A stretch of 64,000 nt of DNA from positions 62,001-126,000 of the forward strand of contig NZ_BPTV01000001.1 of assembly GCF_019973375.1 (NCBI RefSeq), read 5' to 3'. A program made the position numbers and the translations under genes. The notes under the pieces are model-generated. The model saw only the letters and a program-made list of their open reading frames with translations. It was not told the origin of the DNA and did no database searches. This DNA is from Prevotella lacticifex (GTDB lineage: Bacteria > Bacteroidota > Bacteroidia > Bacteroidales > Bacteroidaceae). Positions 43,463-51,740 of this stretch are shown piece by piece (position 1 is the first letter of the stretch; every line of letters begins with the position of its first letter).

Positions 43463-43587
43463 GGCTTTAACCCAAGTTTGACGCTCTAATGTTTTTTTTC
43501 AGAATTTTTTCCAGTGTTTATAGGGGTTTGCGTGGTCAAACTGCTCAAAATCGCAATGTAGAACACAGCAATGTCGTAGGGATTGCT

Positions 43588-43595
43588 TATCTTTG
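43588..43595 (+). promoter_or_regulatory. -7 element of the transposase gene
   Basis: TATCTTTG ends 4 nt before the ATG at 43600, which would give an almost leaderless mRNA. No good -33 TTG is visible. Confidence 0.45.
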
Positions 43596-43599
43596 CGGC

Positions 43600-45504
43600 A
43601 TGAATTTTACGTCCCAAATACGTTACAACCCACAGACGTGTAAAGACGAGAAGTATTACCGTCTGAAGGAGTCCTATCGCGATGCCAGCGGTAGGGTATG
43701 TACTTTGATATTGCTCAATGTCGGGTTTATACATGACCTATCCCCAGAGCAGATAAGAGATGTTGCGCGTGGACTGACGTATCTGTACAATCACCAGAAG
43801 GATGTCCAACTTTGGGATGAGAAACTGCAAGGTTACTCGGAAGTGGTTCGTGACAGAGTGCATGCGTACTGGGCCAGACTTGTCGAGGAGGAAAAACTTG
43901 ATATTGTGGGCAACGCCTACGAGAGAAGCAAGTCCAAGGCCAGGAAACGGATAGATGTTGACACTATGAGGCATACAGACGCAAGGGAAGTCGGCTGCGA
44001 ATGGCTATGCCTGCAAACGATTCGTAAACTTGGTCTGGATACATTTCTCCGTTCTTTGGGATGGTCTGAGGACAAGGTGAAGGTCACTTTGGCCCATCTT
44101 ATTACGAGGGCGGCCTATACTCCGTCCGAATTAAAGTCAATATCCATTATAAAAGAGAACTCTGCAGTGTGCGAACTCCTTGACCTTCCTATGGCCAAAA
44201 TAACTCCAAGGAGGATATATCGAGTTGCCGATGACCTTTATTCCATAAAGGATAAGCTTGAGAAGTATCTTTGCCACAAGACCGATGACCTCTTCAAACC
44301 GACCAACCGCATTATGCTCTTCGATCTCACCAACTTTTATTTTGAGGGACGCAAGACCGGCAGCAAGAAGGCTGCCTTTGGCCGTTCAAAGGAGAAACGC
44401 AGCGACTGCAAGCTGCTTGTCCTCGCGCTATGCATCAATACTGACGGCTTCATACGTTACAGTGCGGTACTGGAAGGCAATACCGCCGATCCAAAGTCAC
44501 TTCCCAACATGGTGGACGAGCTTATTGCTGAGAATCCGGCCAAATGTCCCGATAACGAGGGAGTGCTTGTAGTCATTGACGCAGGTATCTCAACTGAAGA
44601 TAACCTCAAGACTATAAGGGACAAAGGATACAACTATCTTTGTGTATCCCGCAAAGCTCTTACCGAATACACCACCCCCGAGAATGCTCCCAAAGTCACA
44701 GTTTGCGATTGCTTGAAGCGCGAGATAACGCTTCAACGCGTAACAACGGCCAAGAATGACGACTGTTACCTCAAAATAGACTCTCCTGCAAAAGCGTTGA
44801 AGGAAGAATCCATGAACCGCAAATTCCGTGAGCGTTTTGAGGAAGGGTTGAAAAAAATCAGAAAGAGTACCCAATCAAAACACGGGATAAAAAACTACGG
44901 CAAGGTACAAAACAGGATCGGTGCCCTGCAAGGAAAATATCCCTCTATAAGCCGATATTACAATATAAAAGTTGAGGATGACGGACACGACAAAGTCGCT
45001 TCTATGACATGGGAGGTCAACATCCCGGACAAGGTGGAATACGGAACATACTTCCTCAGAACCAATGTGAAGAAATTAGATGAGGAAACGACCTGGAACT
45101 ACTATAATCTTATACGTGAAATAGAATGCTCCAACCGGCAGCTCAAAACCGACCTCAGCCTCAGGCCCATATACCACCAGACTGACAATAGGGCAGACGC
45201 ACACCTTTTCTTAGGGCTGCTGGCTTACTGGATAGTAAACACCGTGCGCCATCAGATGAAGGTTGCCCGGCGAAAGCAAGGCAAGGATGAGCATGGGCGG
45301 GAGCGTTCGACACCGTACTGGTCGGAGATCATGCGGATCATGAAGACTCAAAAAGCAGTTACTACCACAGCAGTAAATGCGCTTGGAGAGGCTGTCGAGA
45401 CCAGACTGTGCAGTGTGCCTACAGATAGTGCAGCTGAAATCTACGAGTTGTTGAAAATCAGTAAAGTGCCATTTAAAAAAATAAAAATCTGTAGAACACA
45501 GTAG
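43600..45504 (+). CDS. DDE transposase (IS4/IS1634-like)
   Basis: A 634-residue transposase with an RNase H-like core: first Asp in IMLFDLTNFYFEG, second in VLVVIDAGIS, and the late Glu in YYNLIREIECSNRQLKTDL, the Y-(2)-R-(3)-E pattern of IS4-type enzymes. The last third (PIYHQTDNRADAHLFLGLLAYWI) is characteristic of IS1634 and relatives. The start at 43600 (MNFTSQIRYNP) was preferred to the upstream in-frame positions because the promoter -7 box lies just ahead of it. The frame is intact, so the element may be active. Confidence 0.92.
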   Translation: MNFTSQIRYNPQTCKDEKYYRLKESYRDASGRVCTLILLNVGFIHDLSPEQIRDVARGLTYLYNHQKDVQLWDEKLQGYSEVVRDRVHAYWARLVEEEKLDIVGNAYERSKSKARKRIDVDTMRHTDAREVGCEWLCLQTIRKLGLDTFLRSLGWSEDKVKVTLAHLITRAAYTPSELKSISIIKENSAVCELLDLPMAKITPRRIYRVADDLYSIKDKLEKYLCHKTDDLFKPTNRIMLFDLTNFYFEGRKTGSKKAAFGRSKEKRSDCKLLVLALCINTDGFIRYSAVLEGNTADPKSLPNMVDELIAENPAKCPDNEGVLVVIDAGISTEDNLKTIRDKGYNYLCVSRKALTEYTTPENAPKVTVCDCLKREITLQRVTTAKNDDCYLKIDSPAKALKEESMNRKFRERFEEGLKKIRKSTQSKHGIKNYGKVQNRIGALQGKYPSISRYYNIKVEDDGHDKVASMTWEVNIPDKVEYGTYFLRTNVKKLDEETTWNYYNLIREIECSNRQLKTDLSLRPIYHQTDNRADAHLFLGLLAYWIVNTVRHQMKVARRKQGKDEHGRERSTPYWSEIMRIMKTQKAVTTTAVNALGEAVETRLCSVPTDSAAEIYELLKISKVPFKKIKICRTQ

Positions 45505-45594
45505 GACTTTTTAAAAACACTAAATTGCTGATACAGAACAACTAAGCAAAATACGATGTCAAAGTTGGGTTAAGTCGCCATAGATAGGGAGAGG

Positions 45595-46617
45595 TTACTT
45601 CATGAGGCCTTTCCCTATTTTTGTTTTCAGCTTTTTGGCTATTTTCACGAGGTCGTGGTAATGCTTTTCCATTGCTTTGTCGCCGAGGTCGATCATCGTT
45701 TGTATGGCCTTATTGCTAAAGCTCATGACATCGTACTTGCCCAAATCGGGATTGACATAGACGTCGGCACTGCGCCGCATCTCATTATATTTCGCTATGT
45801 CGGGGCGGTTTTTCAGCCACGACACCACACCGCTGGAGCCCTTGATGAAACTCAGCGGCGACTTGTAATCGTCGTGCTTATTCTGCTGAAGGTCAATGGC
45901 AATGACGATATCGGCACCCATTTTCCGTGCCACATCGACCGGAAGATTATTCATTGCGCCACCGTCGATGAGGACATTCTCACCTATCCTCATCGGCTTG
46001 AAGACCCCCGGAATGGCCATACTCGCCCTCATGCAACTATCGAGGCACACACTGTCGGGGTTGAGGACGACCTCCCGGAAGTCACCGTGGGCCACATCGA
46101 CAGCCACACAGCGGAAGGGTATGCGCATTACACCGGCCTCACGGCGTGCCACAGGACTCATGCGGACCATAGAATCGAGAAGTGCCATGACCTTCGCACC
46201 CTTGAAAATGCCGGGCAGAGTGTCGGCCACAACAGTGTGACGGCGATGTACCGGGAACCCAAGGATGTAGCTCACGCCGAGACTGTCGCGGCTGAAGAAC
46301 TTGCGGCTACGGGCCTCGTCGCGGTCGGTGAGCAACGATACCCACTCCTGCGAGTTGAACATCTGCTCAATGTCATCGGCACGATAGCCCATCGAATAGA
46401 GGCCACCGACGATGCTCCCTATACTCGTTCCCACGATATAGTCGATAGGAACGCCCGACTTCTCAATCACTTTCAGGGCTCCACACTCTGCCGCACCCTT
46501 CGCTCCGCCGCCGCCAAGGACCAGCGCCACCTTAGGACGCTCATGGGCAAAGGCGGAGAGCGAGAACACTCCGAGAAGGAAAACCACTAAAAACGATTTC
46601 AGTTTACTAATGTTCAT
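45595..46617 (-). CDS. Patatin-like phospholipase, exported
   Basis: A serine lipid acyl hydrolase with a signal peptide (about 1-24). The oxyanion hole GGGGAKG (35-41), nucleophile S65 (GTSIG) and catalytic D218 (DGG) form the Ser-Asp dyad. At 340 residues it holds the patatin domain and a short C-terminal helix, without the Omp85-type barrel seen in longer outer-membrane relatives. It probably acts in the periplasm on phospholipids. The gene ends 22 nt from the insertion sequence but is intact. Confidence 0.92.
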   Translation of the reverse strand: MNISKLKSFLVVFLLGVFSLSAFAHERPKVALVLGGGGAKGAAECGALKVIEKSGVPIDYIVGTSIGSIVGGLYSMGYRADDIEQMFNSQEWVSLLTDRDEARSRKFFSRDSLGVSYILGFPVHRRHTVVADTLPGIFKGAKVMALLDSMVRMSPVARREAGVMRIPFRCVAVDVAHGDFREVVLNPDSVCLDSCMRASMAIPGVFKPMRIGENVLIDGGAMNNLPVDVARKMGADIVIAIDLQQNKHDDYKSPLSFIKGSSGVVSWLKNRPDIAKYNEMRRSADVYVNPDLGKYDVMSFSNKAIQTMIDLGDKAMEKHYHDLVKIAKKLKTKIGKGLMK

Positions 46618-46853
46618 TTTCTTATCTTTATTCAGTATCCGCTATTTCCGAGGCCGTTACCGAGCCGTTCCGGCGACAATCTCCGTCTTTTTCCATCCCA
46701 TGAATGATTCCGACAAAAGGCTTTTTCGGCCAATCACAATCGCATTTCAACTCCACATGAAATGGAAAACGCTCAAGAGAAGTCCTATTTTATGGTCAAA
46801 GCCGGACGTGGGGTCTTCCGTCTATCCTCCTAAGTCACTGTCTCTCAGCGTAT

Positions 46854-47945
46854 CTATACGTATTTCTCACCCAGCTTGAGCTGTATTTCGTTGACATATT
46901 TCCGTATCAGCGACGACGAATCGCCCTTCTTGCAGATGAAGAGGACGTTGTCTTTCTCAGCGACGATATATCCGTCGAGGCCGTTGATAACGCCGATGCG
47001 GCCCTTCGGCAGCTTCACGATGTTGTTATGCGAATCATCGAAATAAGCCTGAGTATCGACACACACGTTATCGCCGTCGACCTTTCGCGTGGCCTCGTAG
47101 ATGCCGTGCCACGTGCCGAGGTCGGCCCATCCGAAGTCGCACTTCATCACATACACGTTATCGCTCTTCTCCAGGACGCCGTAGTCGAGGCTCACATTAG
47201 GGAACGACGGGAAGTATTGCTCCACGAATTCGTTCTCCTCCGCTATCGTCCAATCGGGGCGCGCGAGGTCGAGATTCGGCAGCACCGACGGCAGGAACGA
47301 TGCCAGACATTTCCTGAGATATTTGACATTAGCCAGGAAGAGGCCCGTATTCCAGTACCATTCACCGCTGTCGACGAACATCTTCGCAAACTCGCGGTCG
47401 GGTTTCTCGGTGAAAGCCTTTACCTTATATATATCATCCTCACCCGAATGGTCGCCGAGCTGGATATAGCCATAGCCCGGTTCGGGCCGCGTGGGTTTCA
47501 CGCCCATCGTCAGCAGACGGTCGTGCTTAGCCACGAAGTCGAGTCCCTCAAGGATATTCTCCTTGAAGACGTCCTCCTTGAATACAGCCTGATCACTCGG
47601 TGTGACGATAAGATTCGCCTTCGGGTTGATATGCTGAATACGGTGACTGGCCCACGCCACGCTCGGTGCCGTATTGCGGTGAACGGGCTCAGCCATAATA
47701 TGATTGCCGTCGACATCGGGCAACTGCTCCACAACATAGTGCAGATACTGCTGCGTGGTGTTGATGAAGATATTCTCCTTAGGAATTATCTTTGCAAAAC
47801 GCTCGTAGGTCTGTTGCAGCTGTGTGCGTCCGACACCGAAGAAATCGATGAACTGCTTCGGCTCATTCTCGCGGCTGCTCGGCCATAGGCGCATACCTTT
47901 GCCACCGGCGAGAATAACACAGTAGTTGTTGTTTTCAATAGCCAT
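46854..47945 (-). CDS. manC: Mannose-1-phosphate guanylyltransferase
   Basis: The enzyme forms GDP-mannose from GTP and mannose-1-phosphate for glycan and GDP-fucose synthesis. The nucleotide-binding signature is GGKGMRLWPSSR (14-25); VKAFTEKP and EWYWNTGLFLANV are also typical. At 363 residues it has the pyrophosphorylase domain and left-handed helix but no fused phosphomannose isomerase domain. A consensus promoter lies at 47995-48026. The 236 bp between it and the patatin gene show no further feature. Confidence 0.95.
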   Translation of the reverse strand: MAIENNNYCVILAGGKGMRLWPSSRENEPKQFIDFFGVGRTQLQQTYERFAKIIPKENIFINTTQQYLHYVVEQLPDVDGNHIMAEPVHRNTAPSVAWASHRIQHINPKANLIVTPSDQAVFKEDVFKENILEGLDFVAKHDRLLTMGVKPTRPEPGYGYIQLGDHSGEDDIYKVKAFTEKPDREFAKMFVDSGEWYWNTGLFLANVKYLRKCLASFLPSVLPNLDLARPDWTIAEENEFVEQYFPSFPNVSLDYGVLEKSDNVYVMKCDFGWADLGTWHGIYEATRKVDGDNVCVDTQAYFDDSHNNIVKLPKGRIGVINGLDGYIVAEKDNVLFICKKGDSSSLIRKYVNEIQLKLGEKYV

Positions 47946-47994
47946 ATTGTTTAGATTCCAAGATTAAACTCACTGAATTAAATATTTACACCCA

Positions 47995-48026
47995 CAAAGT
48001 TATGCAATAACGGCTAACTGACCAAA
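47995..48026 (-). promoter_or_regulatory. Promoter of manC
   Basis: TTTG (48023-48026), 20-nt spacer, TAACTTTG (47995-48002) on the minus strand. The stretch from here to the MITE-like element at 48305 holds no gene. Confidence 0.75.
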
Positions 48027-48304
48027 TATTTTTATCTTTTTATCCCTTTCTTTTTATTATTTAATCCAACCTATCTGCACCTCTACCAACGTAACTTCCC
48101 GATTACCAACGCCCTCCATCGCTGTCGCCCCGCGCTTCCGCCACAGCCTCAGGTCAGCCACCGTCATGAACACCGAACTTTACAGTCCAGCCCTTCAACA
48201 ATTGTATACCAAAAGCAACGGAGCCATGGAATTGTCAAAGGCAAGAGCGATATGTAATGTTAAGAAAACATAATTAATTCACTGATATTATCTATTTTAC
48301 ATAT

Positions 48305-48566
48305 TATATTACTAAAGTTTCCCACTTGTTCAAAATGCCCATAAACAAGGGGTTTCTGAAAAGTTCAAATAGCAGGATGCCCATAAACAAAGTAGTTTAA
48401 CAAGTGCTTAATAAATGTGAAAGGGCAAATGACCTTAAAAGGAGAAGTCCGATAATGCAATATTCTACTGCTCATAAAAAGTTTTTTGAAAAGTTAAAGA
48501 TGCGCATACCCTTTGGGAAAGCCTTTTTATAAAGGGGTTCTCCAAGTGGGAAACTTTAGTTATATT
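48305..48566. mobile_element. MITE-like element with 18-bp perfect terminal inverted repeats and TATATT target duplication
   Basis: ACTAAAGTTTCCCACTTG (48311-48328) and its exact complement (48543-48560) bound 250 bp without coding capacity. Direct repeats TATATT flank both ends (48305-48310 and 48561-48566). Inside, ATGCCCATAAACAA occurs twice. Size, ends and duplication are those of a non-autonomous transposable element. It sits in the upstream region of the secreted protein gene at 48776. Confidence 0.85.
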
Positions 48567-48568
48567 AT

Positions 48569-48576
48569 TAGTTTTG
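48569..48576 (+). promoter_or_regulatory. Candidate -7 element of the secreted protein gene, beside the MITE
   Basis: TAGTTTTG begins 3 bp after the MITE target duplication. No TTG is present at -33, where the MITE end now lies. The predicted leader is about 195 nt and ends in an A/T-rich stretch resembling the leader of susC at 16349-16390. Confidence 0.4.
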
Positions 48577-48775
48577 CAAAAAATAACTGCTAAAACAAGT
48601 AAATTACTAAGAACTTTCAATCAGGTGCCACGAATAAAAGGCATCTGTAACCTGCACCTTCCGGCTGAAACATTAGGCTCATTGTCGGATGGAAAGGAAC
48701 AAAACAGCAAAACCAACCAAAGGCCAATAATCCAGAACCAGCTAATAACTAATAAATAACTAATTTTAAACTAAA

Positions 48776-50593
48776 ATGAAAAGAAGTCTACATTTACTAA
48801 TCACGATGCTTCTGATGTGTATCATCGGGGTAATGACGGGACACGCCCAATCTACCTACACGGTGTCGTTCAACAACAACAGTATCACCCAGTCGACAGA
48901 AGGATGGTTCGACCTTGGTAGTAAACACAGCCTAAACGCCAAGTACACGGGTACTTATGACGGTGTCACTTACACTACAGGACTGAAGATGGAGAGTGCC
49001 ACAACCGTCAAATTCACTACCACAGCCAACGCCACCATTACCATTGTCCAGTCGACATCGGCTAATGGTACTAATACATTTAAATTTGACGGCACAGAAG
49101 TTCCACAGTCAGAAGGTACTGCCGACGCAGACAACACTGTCATTGTCTACACGAAGTCAATTGCCGATGGCGAACATTCAATAACGAGAAACAAGAAAGA
49201 GATAGGCATACTCTTCATCAAGGTCGTCCAGGAGGCCTCCACACAGCCTACCCTCACCTTGAACCCGGCCACCATAAATCTCAACGCATACCCATTCAAT
49301 CCTACGGTCAGCACCACATTCATGCTCTCGGGCGAGAACCTCACAGCCGGCGACTACAATCTGAATGTCCCTACTGTCGACGGCCTCACCGTCAGTCCGA
49401 CGGCCTTCACCGTAGGTACCGACGGCAAGTGTAACCAGCAGTTCACCATCACTTATGAGCCTACAAAGGACACCGAGGCTGCCACAGCCACGATTTCCGC
49501 AACTGTAGGTACTGTGACCGACGCCGTGACCGTCAATTATTCAGCTCTCGTCACAGCCACGGAACAGCGTACGGTAGCGGCTGCCACCACATGGGATTTC
49601 TCCAAGACCGGGCTCACATCGTTCGATAAAGTCAGCGATCCGGTGCTCTACGCAAATATCGGAGCAAAAACATCCGACGACTTCGCTGCCGACGCTATGA
49701 CCTATGTCGGTTCTTTCCCCGTCTCGGACGGTGGAACGGCATGCCGCGTCAACACAAAGGATGTTCTGGCATTCAAGACATCAACGGCAGGAACGATAAC
49801 CGTCACCTTCTGCAACACCGGCGGTAACGGCGACAGATACCTCACGGTCAATGGCACGAAGACAAGCTATTCGGAGGCAACAGGAAAGGCTGACGTGACT
49901 ACCGATCCGATAAGCGTAGAGGCCGGTGACGTTACGATAGGTGGCGACAACTCGATAAAAATCAAGAAGATTGTCTTCGAGTCAGCTGTCAGCGAGCTTT
50001 CTATCGTCGTCAAGGATGGTTTCAGCAACTACGCAACATTCTACAGTACAAAGGGTTACACTCTTCCTGAGGGTCTCACTGCCTACACAATCAGTGGCAT
50101 CGACGACAACAATAAGGTTGTCTATGGCAATACCTACAATGCCGGTGATGCTGTTCCCGCCAAGACAGCCGTCCTCGTCAAGGCCACCGCTGCCGGCACC
50201 TACACCGCAAGCGTTAACGCCGACGCTGCCGAGTTCAGCGGCACAAACCTCCTCAACGGTTCCGAGACCAGCACTGCCGTCAACGAGGCAGGCTATATGT
50301 ACTACGTCCTCACCAACGACGCCAACAATGCCAACACCGGTTTCTACTGGCAGAAGGGCACCGACGGCACCAGCGTTACGACCGTTGCTGGCCGCGCTTA
50401 CCTTAAGGTCACCAAGGCTCAGGCTGCCAAGGGCTTCTCGTTCCCCGATGAGACGACAGGCATCAGTGCCGTCAGCACATCGGCTAACAGCCTGAACGAC
50501 AGCGCAGAAATGTACAACCTCGCCGGTCAGCGCGTGACAAAGGCCTACAAGGGCGTCGTCATCCAGAACGGCAAGAAGTTCATCAACAAGTAA
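48776..50593 (+). CDS. Secreted multidomain protein with NLAGQRV-type C-terminal tail
   Basis: No enzyme signature is seen. After a signal peptide ending GHAQ come a beta-rich domain (about 27-150, YDGVTYTTGLKMESATTVKFTT), an Ig-like domain (about 155-260), a second beta-rich domain resembling the first (about 275-400, TTWDFSKTG ... ITVTFCNTGGNGDRYLTV) and a Cys-free region (about 405-560, GFSNYATFYSTKGYTLPEG). The C-terminus EMYNLAGQRVTKAYKGVVIQN...FINK matches the tail of the large GH43 enzyme. Binding to a surface or glycan is likely. The function is unknown. Confidence 0.78.
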   Translation: MKRSLHLLITMLLMCIIGVMTGHAQSTYTVSFNNNSITQSTEGWFDLGSKHSLNAKYTGTYDGVTYTTGLKMESATTVKFTTTANATITIVQSTSANGTNTFKFDGTEVPQSEGTADADNTVIVYTKSIADGEHSITRNKKEIGILFIKVVQEASTQPTLTLNPATINLNAYPFNPTVSTTFMLSGENLTAGDYNLNVPTVDGLTVSPTAFTVGTDGKCNQQFTITYEPTKDTEAATATISATVGTVTDAVTVNYSALVTATEQRTVAAATTWDFSKTGLTSFDKVSDPVLYANIGAKTSDDFAADAMTYVGSFPVSDGGTACRVNTKDVLAFKTSTAGTITVTFCNTGGNGDRYLTVNGTKTSYSEATGKADVTTDPISVEAGDVTIGGDNSIKIKKIVFESAVSELSIVVKDGFSNYATFYSTKGYTLPEGLTAYTISGIDDNNKVVYGNTYNAGDAVPAKTAVLVKATAAGTYTASVNADAAEFSGTNLLNGSETSTAVNEAGYMYYVLTNDANNANTGFYWQKGTDGTSVTTVAGRAYLKVTKAQAAKGFSFPDETTGISAVSTSANSLNDSAEMYNLAGQRVTKAYKGVVIQNGKKFINK

Positions 50594-50709
50594 ACCGCAA
50601 CCACCGTCCGCCATCCAATGCATCACCACGGCATCCATCGAAGGCGAGAGCAGAGCGGTGGCGGGCAAGCGAACAATAGAAAATAAACATACAAAAAGGA
50701 ATAAAGAAA

Positions 50710-50901
50710 ATGAAGAAGACGTATACAGCACCAGCCATCAAGGTGCGCAAGATTGAGACAGAGAGCATTTTAGCTGCCAGTGACCCGACAGTACACGACG
50801 AAACAGGAAGTGGCGAGGGTACAGCCAAGAGCAATGCCTTCGGCAATGAGGACTACAATAATCTGAATGTGAACGTGTGGGGCGAGAGCGACGAGAACTA
50901 A
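50710..50901 (+). CDS. Small peptide of the Bacteroidales APxxKVxKIETESxLAxS type
   Basis: A 63-residue product begins MKKTYTAPAIKVRKIETESI and continues LAASDPTVHD. Short Bacteroidales proteins with this kind of leader-like start and a variable, acidic, Gly/Asn-rich C-terminus are common but uncharacterised. It lacks a signal peptide. A strong terminator follows 40 nt after the stop, and the gene lies 116 nt behind the secreted multidomain protein, so the two may be cotranscribed. A leader/core division after LAAS is only a speculation. Confidence 0.7.
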   Translation: MKKTYTAPAIKVRKIETESILAASDPTVHDETGSGEGTAKSNAFGNEDYNNLNVNVWGESDEN

Positions 50902-50940
50902 TCTCCCCGTCGGCCGGACATTCCCGGTTCATGAATAACA

Positions 50941-50971
50941 ACGGAGAAGGCGCGAGCCCTCTCCGTTTTTT
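50941..50971 (+). terminator. Factor-independent terminator after the small peptide gene
   Basis: ACGGAGAAGG and CCCTCTCCGT form the stem around a short GC loop, followed by six T residues. Confidence 0.85.
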
Positions 50972-51099
50972 ATTGCCATATAATATAGGGTTAGGGCCGT
51001 CAGCGAACAACGGGGATATAACGAGTCGTTTGGAGAGGTAAGGCATGCGGCACAGTGCGGTTGCAGGGCTTATTGAAAACCGTTTAATTTTCGTCTGGA

Positions 51100-51420
51100 A
51101 ACTACGGACAAGCTGCACAGTGCGGCTGCAGGGGCGGCCCTCGTGGCCGTCCGCTCGGTCGACAGACCGAATCTCTGCATTTCATATTATGAGGACGGCC
51201 ACAATATATTTACCCGTTGTCCTTGGGCACCAACCACCAAATATTATGTGCAAACCGTTGATACTAAGACTCTTGCAGAACTCTGCCACTGTAGGTGTGA
51301 GATTTATCCCCATCCTACCAGCTGCGGGGGAATTCACAGTGATTCTCGTCCGCAGCTGCGAGGGCTGGGATAAACCCAGCCCCTACGGAGGATAGGTGCA
51401 GTACATTGGTTATCGATGCG
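51100..51420. repeat. Intergenic region with dispersed GC-rich repeats
   Basis: GGGGCGGCCCTCGTGGCCGTCCG near 51129 resembles a stretch near 53352, and TTTATCCCCATCCTACC near 51303 resembles the repeat at 53405. CACAGTGCGG with a following TTGCAGGG or CTGCAGGG occurs near 51054 and 51117. An inverted repeat GCTGCGG/CCGCAGC lies near 51323-51358. No gene is supported between 50972 and the promoter at 51604. Confidence 0.5.
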
Positions 51421-51603
51421 TTGTCTACATTCCTTTACGAGGAAGGATAGATTATGAAATTGATGCAGCTAAGAGCGCTTGCCGGTCACGGCTATCCGGG
51501 TCACGGGAAAACGGCTGTGTGCGTAGACAGGCGGCACGGCGGCAGTGTCATTGCGGAAAAATCAAAATAATTGACTGATTGACTGAAAAAACAGCGGAAT
51601 ATA

Positions 51604-51635
51604 TTTGGAGAAAAGGAAGAAAAAGAATACATTTG
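51604..51635 (+). promoter_or_regulatory. Promoter of the outer-membrane barrel gene
   Basis: TTTG (51604-51607), 20-nt spacer, TACATTTG (51628-51635): an exact consensus with a leader of about 100 nt. Confidence 0.8.
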
Positions 51636-51740
51636 CAGTCAAATACAACATCCCAAATGTACCAAGCGGGTGCTGGCCGCCAACACTTGTTTACCAACGG
51701 AAAAAGAGAATCTATAAAAACAACTAAAACTCACACATCT

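Larger units (their letters stand above)
43467..45573 (+). mobile_element. Insertion sequence of the IS4/IS1634 type, complete
   Basis: Imperfect inverted ends TTAACCCAAGTTTGAC (left, 43467) and TTAACCCAACTTTGAC (right, read inward from 45573) enclose one transposase gene, about 2.1 kb in total. No longer target duplication is seen; because TTAA is self-complementary, the outermost TTAA could itself be a 4-bp duplication. It separates the dehydratase pair from the patatin gene. Confidence 0.82.

Noticed and set aside
43467..45573. A 5-6 bp target duplication flanking the insertion sequence
   Set aside because: The flanks (AGGCT and GTCGC) do not match; only the ambiguous TTAA at each end could be a duplication.
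48220..48272. Short coding sequence before the MITE
   Set aside because: It gives only about 15 codons without any supporting signal.
51045..51395. 116-codon frame in the repeat region
   Set aside because: It runs through dispersed GC-rich repeats and an inverted repeat and has no protein features.
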